Shown: piece after piece, positions 18,379 through 26,459 of the stretch
Numbering within the stretch: position 1 is the first letter of the stretch
How the letters are laid out: every line of letters begins with the position of its first letter
Origin: Myxococcus flavus
GTDB lineage: Bacteria; Myxococcota; Myxococcia; Myxococcales; Myxococcaceae
Reading direction: 5' to 3'
Assembly (NCBI RefSeq): GCF_050038885.1
Contig: NZ_CP143624.1
Coordinates: forward strand, 372,001 to 436,000
DNA: 64,000 bases
Translations under genes and position numbers: made by a program
The notes under the pieces: generated by a model
Databases searched by the model: none
Seen by the model: the letters and a program-made list of their open reading frames with translations, nothing else
Told to the model about the DNA's origin: nothing

Positions 18379-21036
18379 TCAGGGCGTGACGAGCACGCGC
18401 GCTCCCACTTGCGAATCATTCGCCACCACGAGGTCCGGCGTACTGCCCGCCCTCACGTTCGCGCCCACGTACCAGACGTCTCCAGCGCTCACGTTGGCGA
18501 TGGAGCGGACCGACCACGTCTGGCAGAGCCCGGGCCCGAGCGACACGCTGACCTGCCCCACGGCAACGTCTCCAGACGTCTCGAGGTGCTCGTCCCGCGA
18601 GAGGTAGGTCGTCAAGATCGCGCCGCTCCCCGGAGCGGCGCCCCGATTGCAGACAGTCACCGTCGTCGTGAACGCACTTCCTCTGCGAACGGAGGAGGGA
18701 GCGCTGACCGAGGCGACAGCGAAGTCACTCCCCTGCCCCACGGCCATGGGGACGGCGAATGACAGTGCCTTCCATTCGGCCTCGGATCTGGCGGCATACC
18801 GATACCCGAGCTGCGCCACCAGCCTGTAGGGACCATCCCGCGCGACATCCGTCGAGCCAAACAGCATGAGCTGCGAGCAGGCGCCACTCGCCAGCTCTTG
18901 CTGCGTGCTCGAAGCGGAGAACTCGGCCACGGGAAAATCATCCTCCGTGCGAAGGGAGAGGCGGATTTGGGTAGGAGGCTGAGGCAGCGGACTCCTGTTG
19001 CACACCGTCACGGTCGAGATGAAGCCCGTATTGGCGAGCAACCCGGTGGGTGCTTGCACGTCGGTGATGAGCAACCCCGTCTGGCCCGTCACCTGGAACA
19101 CTGCTCCTCTCACGAGGTTGTTCGACTCCATGACCTCAGGGACTGCATTGGCTTCATCCACCCAGGCCGTGAGCCGCCAGGCCCCCTCCTCCCAGGGCGC
19201 CGTCAGCTCCGCGTCCAACGTAGTGCAGCCCCCAGGCACCAGCGGGTCCACGGGCAGCGTCGTGCCCACCATCTGAGGCGAACCATGGGTGTCTGGCTCC
19301 GGAAGGAAGGACACCCACACCGGCACTCCGGGCGTCGCGACATTGCCCTTGTTGCACACAGTCACAGAAGCGCTCAGCAGCCCACCCTCCGACACGACCG
19401 GAACCGAGGCCTGGACCTGGGTCACCACCAGGTCGGGCCCCGAGCCAATCGCCACCTGCGGCCCCACGAGCGCATTGTCGTCCACATCCAGCTCGCCGCC
19501 TTCAGGGATGACGAGCTCCACGAGCGCCTTCACGTAGACGTTGCCAGCCAGCCCTTCCAGGGGGACCGTGCCCACCACGGGAAGCACCACACAGCCTTTC
19601 CCGAGCGCATCGAACGTGCGCGTTCCCACCCGCACACCAGTGCGGGCATCCGGGTCACCCGACAGCGCCACATGGATGGCCAACCGGCGCGCGGGGATGC
19701 TGCCGGTATTGCAGACCTTCACCTCCGTGGAGAATGAAGCGCCGGGCACCAGCGCATGCGTCAACGGCGTGACGCGAGCGACGCCCAGTTCCACCCAATC
19801 CCCCAAGCGAAGCTCGGCGGACCTGTCGTTGTTGTCCGCATGCGCCTCCGGGTGCGACCCCTCCGGATTCACCGTGGCCGTCAAGCGCCAGCGGCCCGCC
19901 GCATTCTCCACGGAACCCAGCGGTTCGTCCCATTCGACGCACTGGTTCGCGGCCAGCGCCGGGACGTCACGGCTCGCGACGCTCAGCACGCCTTCGGCCT
20001 CAGTCTCCAGGGACTGGAGCTGGAACCGCACCTGCGAGGCCTCCGCGGGCGCAGTGCCCTGGTTGCAGACAGTCAAACGCACCGGGAGGAGGCCGTTGCT
20101 CGACTCCACGGTCGGGACGTTCAGCGAGGCGATGACGTAATCGGGAACAGTGCCCACCACCTGGGTGGACACCGCGCTGACATTGTTCGTCACGTCATCC
20201 TCGGGCCGGCCGTACGCCGTGGCCGTGATGAATGCGAGGTGCCACCGGCCCATCTGCTCAATCTGGCCATCCAACGGGATGAGCTCGCACGCCCCAGCCT
20301 CGAGTGAAACGCCGAAACGCCAGTTCAGCAGGGCGTCCTCGGTATCGACGTGCATGTCGGCTGACAGGTAGAGCCCGACCTGTGCAACGCCATGTCCCAT
20401 GCCCCGGTTGCACACGCGAGCTGTCGTCGCGAAAGATTCCCCCGGACGAGCCACCGCGGGCACCGACACCGACTCGACGACGAAGTCCGGAGGCGCATCG
20501 AACGTCACGGGAGCGCCGTCGTGGGCATTGTTCTCTTCGGACAGCTCGACGACACGCGATTCCCTGTCCACCAGCGCCCCGACAAACCAGGTGTTTGTCC
20601 GAACCGGCTCGCCTCGGAGCGCGACCGGCAGCAAGGCACACGCCCCCGCGGCCAACACGCCTGTCGGCACGCTTTCGAGCAGCGCGTCATCAGGGGAGAA
20701 ACAAGGGTCACGGGAGGCGAACAGCGTCACGTCCGTGCGCGCCTCACGACGCCCCTCGTTGCAGACCGTCACGTCCACCTGATACGGCAGCTCACCATGG
20801 ACGCGCGCAGGCGCCTGGATGTTCGTGATGACGAAGTCAGGCAAGTCGTTCGCGCGGGCCTCAGTCACGAATCGTGAGGCAACACGCGCCGCCGGAGGCA
20901 AGCGGTTGCACATCCCGGGCGTGACCGACGGAATGGCTGACACACGCTCAGATGTGGCAAGCACACTCCACGGCACCAGAGCGCCCAACGCTCCACCCAA
21001 CACAAGCCCCCATCTCGATGCAATTCCTGACGGCAT
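18379..21036 (-). CDS. CARDB-repeat surface protein
   Basis: 885 aa. An N-terminal signal peptide (about 1-28) is followed by seven CARDB (cell-adhesion-related, immunoglobulin-like) repeats of about 110 residues. Each can be counted by its TVCNxG-type motif (VTVCNEG, ARVCNRG, LTVCNQG, VKVCNTG, VTVCNKG, VTVCNRS, VTVCNRG). One pair of cysteines per repeat suggests a disulfide each. Probably secreted or cell-surface. No sorting tag is obvious at the C-terminus. The preceding sequence includes GAGGGGG near the ATG. Confidence 0.88.
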   Translation of the reverse strand: MPSGIASRWGLVLGGALGALVPWSVLATSERVSAIPSVTPGMCNRLPPAARVASRFVTEARANDLPDFVITNIQAPARVHGELPYQVDVTVCNEGRREARTDVTLFASRDPCFSPDDALLESVPTGVLAAGACALLPVALRGEPVRTNTWFVGALVDRESRVVELSEENNAHDGAPVTFDAPPDFVVESVSVPAVARPGESFATTARVCNRGMGHGVAQVGLYLSADMHVDTEDALLNWRFGVSLEAGACELIPLDGQIEQMGRWHLAFITATAYGRPEDDVTNNVSAVSTQVVGTVPDYVIASLNVPTVESSNGLLPVRLTVCNQGTAPAEASQVRFQLQSLETEAEGVLSVASRDVPALAANQCVEWDEPLGSVENAAGRWRLTATVNPEGSHPEAHADNNDRSAELRLGDWVELGVARVTPLTHALVPGASFSTEVKVCNTGSIPARRLAIHVALSGDPDARTGVRVGTRTFDALGKGCVVLPVVGTVPLEGLAGNVYVKALVELVIPEGGELDVDDNALVGPQVAIGSGPDLVVTQVQASVPVVSEGGLLSASVTVCNKGNVATPGVPVWVSFLPEPDTHGSPQMVGTTLPVDPLVPGGCTTLDAELTAPWEEGAWRLTAWVDEANAVPEVMESNNLVRGAVFQVTGQTGLLITDVQAPTGLLANTGFISTVTVCNRSPLPQPPTQIRLSLRTEDDFPVAEFSASSTQQELASGACSQLMLFGSTDVARDGPYRLVAQLGYRYAARSEAEWKALSFAVPMAVGQGSDFAVASVSAPSSVRRGSAFTTTVTVCNRGAAPGSGAILTTYLSRDEHLETSGDVAVGQVSVSLGPGLCQTWSVRSIANVSAGDVWYVGANVRAGSTPDLVVANDSQVGARVLVTP

Positions 21037-21250
21037 GATTCCCCCTCATGTGCACGCGTGCCTGCCACCCTGGCGGCATGACACCGGCGGCCCGAGGACG
21101 TGCTCTAGCACAGCCTCCTGACCACGAGCGACGCGGCCACTGAGTGCACCAAGGGAGCCGGTGTCCACAACGCCCCGGGCGCGAGTCCGCTTCAAACTGG
21201 AGGAGGATTCAGGGGTTCAACGGGTTCCCGAACGGTCGCACCGCCGCGAG

Positions 21251-22105
21251 TCACCACAGCGAGGACTGTGCGGGAAGCTCAGGCTGAGCCATTGCGGGCT
21301 GGCAGGTCGCGCACCAGTGCGTGTTCCGTCCGCCCACCCGCTGATGAGAGACAGGGGTTTGGCAACGTGGACATGGTGCACCGGCGCGGCCGAAGACGTT
21401 GCGGCGGTGCTTCGCCAGCCCCTGGACGCCGAAGAGGTCCCGCTGCGTCCCGCGCATGCGCAGGCCCTCGTCGAGCACGGCGCGAATGGCCTGCGTCAGC
21501 CGCGCCACCTCGGCGGCCGAAAGTGATGTGGCCATGCGACGTGGATCAATCCCCGCGCGCCACAGGCTCTCGTCCGCGTCCCGGTTGCCCAACCCCGCGA
21601 TGACGCGCTGGTTGAGGAGCACCGTCTTCAGCGGGCTCTTGCGCCGCCGGAGCCGCTGGGCCAGCAGGTCCGGCGTGAAGCCGTCATCGAGCGCCTCGGG
21701 CCCCAGCTCGTCCAGCTTCAGACGCGCGGCCAGCTCCTCGGAGTGCGCCAGCGCGACGCGCGCGTACCCCAGCGAGTCCGTGAGGTGCAGCTCCTCGCCG
21801 CCCTCCAGCCCGAGCACCACCAGGGTCGACGGTGAGCGCTCGCTGCCCGTGGGCCGCAGCGCCAGTTCGCCAAAGAGCATGAAGTGGAGCGCGAGCACCG
21901 TGCCGTCATCCAGCGGCATGAGGATGAACTTGGCCCGCCGGGACGCGGAGGAGACCCGGCGTCCCCTCAAGGCTTCGACGAAGGCCGTTGGCTCGGGGAA
22001 GCGGACGACGGCCGGAGCCAGGACCTCGGCGCCAGTGAAGCGGCGGCCCACGACGGCCTGCCGCAAATCCCGGGTGATGATTTCGACTTCGGGAACCTCT
22101 GCCAC
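21251..22105 (-). CDS. Fpg/Nei-family DNA glycosylase-like protein with Ala at position 2
   Basis: 284 aa from the GTG at 22105. Family features are AEVPEVEI at the N-terminus, the basic-residue loop SRRAKFILM, the H2TH region with GLGNRDADESLWRAGIDP, and a C-terminal zinc finger (CPRCQTP and CATCQ). Canonical Fpg/Nei proteins begin Met-Pro-Glu, with Pro2 as the Schiff-base nucleophile. Here the aligned start reads Met-Ala-Glu-Val-Pro-Glu, with Glu3 kept. A perfect GGAGGA nine bases before the GTG supports this start. Activity may use the Ala amine, as Val does in NEIL3, or be lost. It lies downstream of rtcA on the same strand. Confidence 0.85.
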   Translation of the reverse strand: MAEVPEVEIITRDLRQAVVGRRFTGAEVLAPAVVRFPEPTAFVEALRGRRVSSASRRAKFILMPLDDGTVLALHFMLFGELALRPTGSERSPSTLVVLGLEGGEELHLTDSLGYARVALAHSEELAARLKLDELGPEALDDGFTPDLLAQRLRRRKSPLKTVLLNQRVIAGLGNRDADESLWRAGIDPRRMATSLSAAEVARLTQAIRAVLDEGLRMRGTQRDLFGVQGLAKHRRNVFGRAGAPCPRCQTPVSHQRVGGRNTHWCATCQPAMAQPELPAQSSLW

Positions 22106-22115
22106 GCGGACGTCT

Positions 22116-22140
22116 CCTCCGCACATGCATGGTGCGGAGG
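22116..22140 (-). promoter_or_regulatory. hairpin that sequesters the SD of the Fpg-like gene
   Basis: On the minus strand a perfect 9-bp stem (CCTCCGCAC with GTGCGGAGG, 7-nt loop) contains the GGAGG of the SD, whose GTG start follows nine bases later. Pairing would hide the ribosome site. Seen directly; a regulatory role is inference. Confidence 0.5.
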
Positions 22141-22252
22141 CCCGAGGCCGCGCCACGAAGACGTGCCACCCGCCAGCCGGCCTGGCCGCCCTCCAGGATG
22201 GAAGCAGACCGCCCCCATGAAGCGCCGTCAGGCACCGGGGGTCCGCGCCTCT

Positions 22253-23272
22253 CTACGAAGCGCGGACCTCGACCTCCCGCACCTCGCGAGACACCTCCCG
22301 GACCTGGACCTTCACGTCGAGGAAGTGGGCCATCGTGTGGAGCTGCGTCTGCGCATGGCCATCCAGCGGCAGCGTGCGGAAACTGCCCCCCTTCGCCAGG
22401 GCGAGCAGCAGCAGCAACTGGTCGCACAGGTGCTCCCCCACTGGCACCTCCGCGTCGAGGTAGCGCTTCACCTCCTCGGCCACCTGCTCCGCCACCACCT
22501 CGGCCCGCTTCCCGCGCTCGCCGAAGCCCGTGAAGACCTCCGTCACGTGCTCGCTCTCCACTTCGGCGACCAGCACGTTTCCCGGCCCGGGCGAACGCTT
22601 GAGCTCCTCCGTCCGGAGCTCGTCCGGCCGCCACTTCAACGCCGCCCCCGCCGTGTGCAGCTCCCGCTGCGCCACGTCGAACGGCACCATCGCAATCACG
22701 GCCTTCAGGTCACGGCGGAGCACCCGGCCGCGCTCCAGCAGGTGCAGGGGCTTCAGCGGCGCGGGCCGCACGTCGACGCGGAACCTGCCGCCACCCGCGG
22801 GGAAGAAGCCGGGCCGCGACAGGGAGGCCTCCACGGAGGGGCCCATGCGCCGCACCAGCGGCAGGTAGGCCCGCTGGAGGAAGTCGAACGGCGGGGCCAG
22901 GGGGTTGTGCGTTCCGCCTTCCAGCAGCAGCGTGGACGGCCCCTCCGCCAGGAGCAGCGCCGGCAGCACCGTCTGCAACACCAGCGTCGCGCTTCCCGCC
23001 GTGCCCACCGCGAAGTGGTAGTTCCCCGCGGCCAGGGCGCGCGGACGGAAGGTCAGCGCACGCGAGCCCAGCTCCGCGCCCGACACCTCCGCCGCCCCCA
23101 CCGCCTCCGCGGCCTTCACGGACGTGAGGTGCTGGCGCAACAGGCCCGGCTTCTTCCGGCCCGCTCGGATGTTCTCGATGGTGAACGGCGTCCCCGTCAC
23201 CAGCGACAGCGCCAGCGAGGTGCGCAGCACCTGCCCTCCGCCCTCTCCCAATGAACCATCGATGCGGACCAT
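22253..23272 (-). CDS. rtcA: RNA 3'-terminal phosphate cyclase
   Basis: 339 aa. Converts RNA 3'-phosphate to a 2',3'-cyclic phosphate using ATP through an enzyme-AMP intermediate. It has IDGSLGEGGGQVLRTSLALS at the start, the RAGRKKPGLLRQHL motif and the adenylation-site region VPVGEHLCDQLLLLLALA near the C-terminus, where the catalytic His lies. The start was moved to 23272 to fit the family's MVRIDG opening. It follows rtcB with a 163-nt gap that holds a large hairpin. Confidence 0.95.
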   Translation of the reverse strand: MVRIDGSLGEGGGQVLRTSLALSLVTGTPFTIENIRAGRKKPGLLRQHLTSVKAAEAVGAAEVSGAELGSRALTFRPRALAAGNYHFAVGTAGSATLVLQTVLPALLLAEGPSTLLLEGGTHNPLAPPFDFLQRAYLPLVRRMGPSVEASLSRPGFFPAGGGRFRVDVRPAPLKPLHLLERGRVLRRDLKAVIAMVPFDVAQRELHTAGAALKWRPDELRTEELKRSPGPGNVLVAEVESEHVTEVFTGFGERGKRAEVVAEQVAEEVKRYLDAEVPVGEHLCDQLLLLLALAKGGSFRTLPLDGHAQTQLHTMAHFLDVKVQVREVSREVREVEVRAS

Positions 23273-23340
23273 GTCCCGCCTCCTTGCTGCCCGCGATTCA
23301 CGCACCATCCGGGATGCACTGACACCGCTGTGAAAATAGC

Positions 23341-23395
23341 GGCGCCCGCCTCCCCATCCTGGCGGCCTTTCGGCCTCTGGGGGAGAGCGGGCGCC
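23341..23395 (-). terminator. large nested hairpin between rtcB and rtcA
   Basis: GGCGCCCGC (23341-23349) pairs perfectly with GCGGGCGCC (23387-23395), extended inward by CTCCCC/GGGGAG across one bulged base. Inside is a short hairpin that on the transcript reads GGCC-GAAA-GGCC, a GNRA tetraloop. Four U residues follow a few bases later in the minus direction. It may be an attenuating terminator or an RNA stability element separating rtcB from rtcA. Confidence 0.5.
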
Positions 23396-23435
23396 TCGGT
23401 GTCTTCATCCCGGCATGGTCGCCTCTCGATTTCGC

Positions 23436-24671
23436 CTAACCCTTCACGCAGACGACCTGCTTCAGCGTGTGGACCACTTCCACCAGGTCCGCCTGCGCCG
23501 CCATCACCGCGTCGATGGACTTGTACGCGGCCGGCGTCTCGTCGATGACGTCCGCGTCCTTGCGGCACTCCACGCCCGCGGTCGCCTTCACGTGGTCCTC
23601 CAGCGTGAAGCGCCGCTTCGCCGCCTCACGCGACATCACCCGGCCCGCGCCGTGGCTGCACGAGTGGAAGCTGTCCGCGTTCCCCTTCCCGCGGACGATG
23701 TACGAACGCGCCCCCATGCTCCCGGGGATGATGCCGAGGTCGCCCTCGCGCGCCCGCACCGCGCCCTTGCGCGTCACGAAGCAGTTCTTCCCGAAGTGAT
23801 GCTCCCGGGCGATGTAGTTGTGGTGGCAGTTCACCGCCGCGTCCTTCAGCTCGAACGGCGGCAGCTCACCGCTCGACTGCAGCGCTTCCACCGCGGCGTG
23901 CAGCATCAGGTCCCGGTTCGTGGCGGCGAAGTCCTGCGCCCAGCTCACCGCGAAGACGTAGTCCTCGAAGTGCTCGGTCCCCTCCGCCAGGTACGCCAGG
24001 TCAGCGTCCGGCAGGTTGATGAACCAGCGGCGCATGTCCTCCTTCGCCAGCTCGATGAAGTAGCTCCCGATGCGGTTCCCCACGCCGCGCGAACCCGAGT
24101 GCAACATCAGCCACACGCCGTCCGACTCATCGAGGCACAGCTCGATGAAGTGGTTTCCCGTCCCCAGCGTCCCGAGGTGCGCCAGCTCCGGCCCACGGCC
24201 GATGCGCGGGTGCTTCGCGACGATGCGGTCGTACCCCTCCACCAGCCGCGCCCACGCCTGCTGGTGCCGCGCAGGCGCCACCCGCCACGCGCCCACGTCG
24301 TTGCGGCCGCCGTTGTCCGAACGGCCGTGAGGCACCGCCCGCTCAATCGCCGAGCGCACCCCACGCAGCGAGTCCGGGAGCTGGTCTGCCCGCAGCGTCG
24401 TGCGCACCGCAATCATCCCGCAGCCGATGTCCACGCCCACCGCCGCCGGCACCACCGCGCCCACCGTCGGCACCACGCTCCCCACCGTTGCGCCGTAGCC
24501 GCGGTGCACGTCCGGCATCACCGCGACCCACTGATGGATGAAGGGCAGGCCGCGCAGGTTGCGAAGCTGCTTCTTCGCCTCGTCCTCGAACGGAACCCCC
24601 ACCGTCCACGCCTTGATGGGGCGGCCCGCCTCGTCCGACAGCACCTCGTAGTTCCCGTTGTCGCGGCTCAT
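23436..24671 (-). CDS. rtcB: RNA-splicing ligase RtcB
   Basis: 411-aa GTP- and Mn-dependent ligase joining 2',3'-cyclic phosphate (or 3'-phosphate) RNA ends to 5'-OH ends. It carries the metal motif VGVDIGCGMIAV (about residue 95), HSGSRGVGNRIG, and the guanylylated His in SCSHGAGRVMSR. The ATG at 24671 is chosen over the GTG at 24680 because AAGG is eight bases upstream. It is transcribed from a sigma-54-type promoter divergent from rtcR. Confidence 0.97.
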   Translation of the reverse strand: MSRDNGNYEVLSDEAGRPIKAWTVGVPFEDEAKKQLRNLRGLPFIHQWVAVMPDVHRGYGATVGSVVPTVGAVVPAAVGVDIGCGMIAVRTTLRADQLPDSLRGVRSAIERAVPHGRSDNGGRNDVGAWRVAPARHQQAWARLVEGYDRIVAKHPRIGRGPELAHLGTLGTGNHFIELCLDESDGVWLMLHSGSRGVGNRIGSYFIELAKEDMRRWFINLPDADLAYLAEGTEHFEDYVFAVSWAQDFAATNRDLMLHAAVEALQSSGELPPFELKDAAVNCHHNYIAREHHFGKNCFVTRKGAVRAREGDLGIIPGSMGARSYIVRGKGNADSFHSCSHGAGRVMSREAAKRRFTLEDHVKATAGVECRKDADVIDETPAAYKSIDAVMAAQADLVEVVHTLKQVVCVKG

Positions 24672-24730
24672 CGTCTTCACCTTTCCCGTCGTCCGCCGGG
24701 CGCTGTGTCCCGGTCACGTGGCGGGGATAC

Positions 24731-24747
24731 AGCAGCCGGCGTGCCAA
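24731..24747 (-). promoter_or_regulatory. sigma-54 (-24/-12) promoter of rtcB-rtcA
   Basis: Read on the minus strand, the sequence is TTGGCACGCCGGCTGCT, which matches the consensus YTGGCACGN4TTGCW at all but one fixed position. It is about 60 nt upstream of the rtcB ATG and pointed toward it. With rtcR divergently adjacent, this is the expected RtcR/RpoN-dependent promoter. Confidence 0.85.
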
Positions 24748-24789
24748 CCCCTCCTCCGAGGGAAGGCCCGCCGGGCGACGTGGCACGGC

Positions 24790-24817
24790 CTATCTCCTGG
24801 GATAAAGTGCTATCTCC
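24790..24817 (+). repeat. direct repeat CTATCTCC before rtcR
   Basis: CTATCTCC occurs at 24790-24797 and 24810-24817, a 20-nt period (two helical turns), the second copy touching the rtcR ATG. No SD is visible, so rtcR may be leaderless or poorly translated. The repeats could be part of an activator or autoregulatory site; this is inference. Confidence 0.35.
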
Positions 24818-26452
24818 ATGGCGAAATCACGGGCGCGGAAGACGGTGGTCCTGGGCATGCTCGGGACAACGCTGGACAACGGACAGGGGCCCCAGCGCTG
24901 GACGCGGTGGCGTCCCACGGTGGCGCTGTGCCAGCAGGAGGACCTGCTGGTGCATCGGCTGGAGCTGCTGCACCCGCCCAACGCCTCCGCGCTGGTGGCC
25001 ACGCTGGTGAGCGACATCCGGCAGGTGTCTCCCGAGACGGAGGTGCGGGGCACGCCCCTGGCCATCCAGAACCCCTGGGACCTGGAGGAGACCTACGGCG
25101 CGCTGCTCGACTACGTGCGCGGCTACGCCTTCAACCCGGAGGCGGAGGACTACCTGGTCCACATCACCACCGGCACGCACATCGCGCAGATCTGCATGTT
25201 CCTGCTGGTGGAGAGCCGGCTCATCCCCGGCAGGCTGGTGCAGGTGTCGCCCGACCCGAGGGACCGCGCGGGCCCGGGCACGCACACCCTCATCGACCTG
25301 GACCTGTCCCAGTACGACACGCTGGCGGCGCGCTTCCGGCAGGAACAGCGCGAAGGCCTGGCCTTCCTCAAGTCCGGCATCGACACCCGCAACGCCGCGT
25401 TCAACCGGCTCATCGAGCGCATCGAACAGGTGGCCGTCCAGTCCCGCGCGCCCCTGCTCATCACCGGCCCCACGGGCGCGGGCAAGTCGCAGCTCGCGCG
25501 CCGCATCTACGCCTTGAAGAAGGCCCGGCGCGGCGTGGCCGGCCCCTTCGTGGACCTCAACTGCGCCACGCTTCGAGGCGACGGCGCCATGTCCGCGCTC
25601 TTCGGCCACGTGAAGGGCGCCTTCACGGGCGCGCTGAGCGACCGGCCCGGCCTGCTGCGGCAGGCGAACGGCGGCGTGCTGTTCCTGGACGAAATCGGTG
25701 AGCTGGGCGCGGACGAGCAGGCCATGCTGCTGCGCGCGCTGGAGGACAAGCGCTTCCTGCCCGTGGGCGCGGACCGCGAGGTGGAGAGCGACTTCCAGCT
25801 CATCGCCGGCACCAACCGCGACCTCCAGCTCGAGGTCGAACGGGGGCGGTTCCGCGAGGACCTGCTCGCGCGCATCAACCTGTGGACCTTCCGGCTGCCC
25901 GCGCTGCGCGAGCGTCCGGAGGACATCGCCCCCAACCTCCTCTTCGAGCTGGACCAGGCCTCCGAGGCCGTGGGTACCCGCGTCACCATGAACAAGGAGG
26001 CCCAGGCCCACTTCCTGGGCTTCGCCACGTCCCAGGAGGCGCGCTGGTCGGGCAACTTCCGCGACCTCAACGCGGCGGTGCTGCGCATGGCGACGCTGGC
26101 GGACGGCGGACGGATTACGCGCGACGTCGTGGACGAGGAGCTCGAACGCCTCCGCGAGCAGTGGCGGCCCGCCGGGACGCAGGCGGGCCCGGGCGCCAGG
26201 GACCTGGTGGCGGAGCTGCTGGGCGACAGCCTCGCGGCGGAGCTGGACCGGTTCGACCGGGTCCAGCTCGCGGACGTGCTGAGCGTCTGCCGGACGTCGC
26301 GCACCCTGTCGGATGCGGGGCGCGTGCTGTTCGCGCAGTCGCGCGCCCAGAAGAAGAGCATCAACGACGCGGACCGGCTCAAGAAGTACCTCGCCCGCTT
26401 CGGCCTCACGTGGGCGGACGTCAGCGGGCGAGGTGCTCAGGCCGGGCGGTGA
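24818..26452 (+). CDS. rtcR: sigma-54-dependent activator of RNA repair genes RtcR
   Basis: 544 aa. The N-terminal CARF-like RtcR domain (about 1-185; TTGTHIAQICMFLLVESR) is thought to sense cyclic-phosphate-ended RNA or related nucleotides. The AAA+ domain (about 190-430) has Walker A GPTGAGKSQLA, the sigma-54 contact loop GAFTGA and Walker B GGVLFLDEIGEL. A C-terminal segment (VNDADRLKKYLARFGLTW-type) closes the protein. It matches E. coli RtcR along its length. It is convergent with the M24 gene, with 7 nt between the stops. Confidence 0.96.
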   Translation: MAKSRARKTVVLGMLGTTLDNGQGPQRWTRWRPTVALCQQEDLLVHRLELLHPPNASALVATLVSDIRQVSPETEVRGTPLAIQNPWDLEETYGALLDYVRGYAFNPEAEDYLVHITTGTHIAQICMFLLVESRLIPGRLVQVSPDPRDRAGPGTHTLIDLDLSQYDTLAARFRQEQREGLAFLKSGIDTRNAAFNRLIERIEQVAVQSRAPLLITGPTGAGKSQLARRIYALKKARRGVAGPFVDLNCATLRGDGAMSALFGHVKGAFTGALSDRPGLLRQANGGVLFLDEIGELGADEQAMLLRALEDKRFLPVGADREVESDFQLIAGTNRDLQLEVERGRFREDLLARINLWTFRLPALRERPEDIAPNLLFELDQASEAVGTRVTMNKEAQAHFLGFATSQEARWSGNFRDLNAAVLRMATLADGGRITRDVVDEELERLREQWRPAGTQAGPGARDLVAELLGDSLAAELDRFDRVQLADVLSVCRTSRTLSDAGRVLFAQSRAQKKSINDADRLKKYLARFGLTWADVSGRGAQAGR

Positions 26453-26459
26453 GCCCGAC

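Noticed and set aside
24775..24797. TGGCACG on the plus strand before rtcR as a sigma-54 promoter
   Set aside because: The -24 half matches but there is no GC-type -12 element at the right distance; RtcR genes are not normally sigma-54-dependent.
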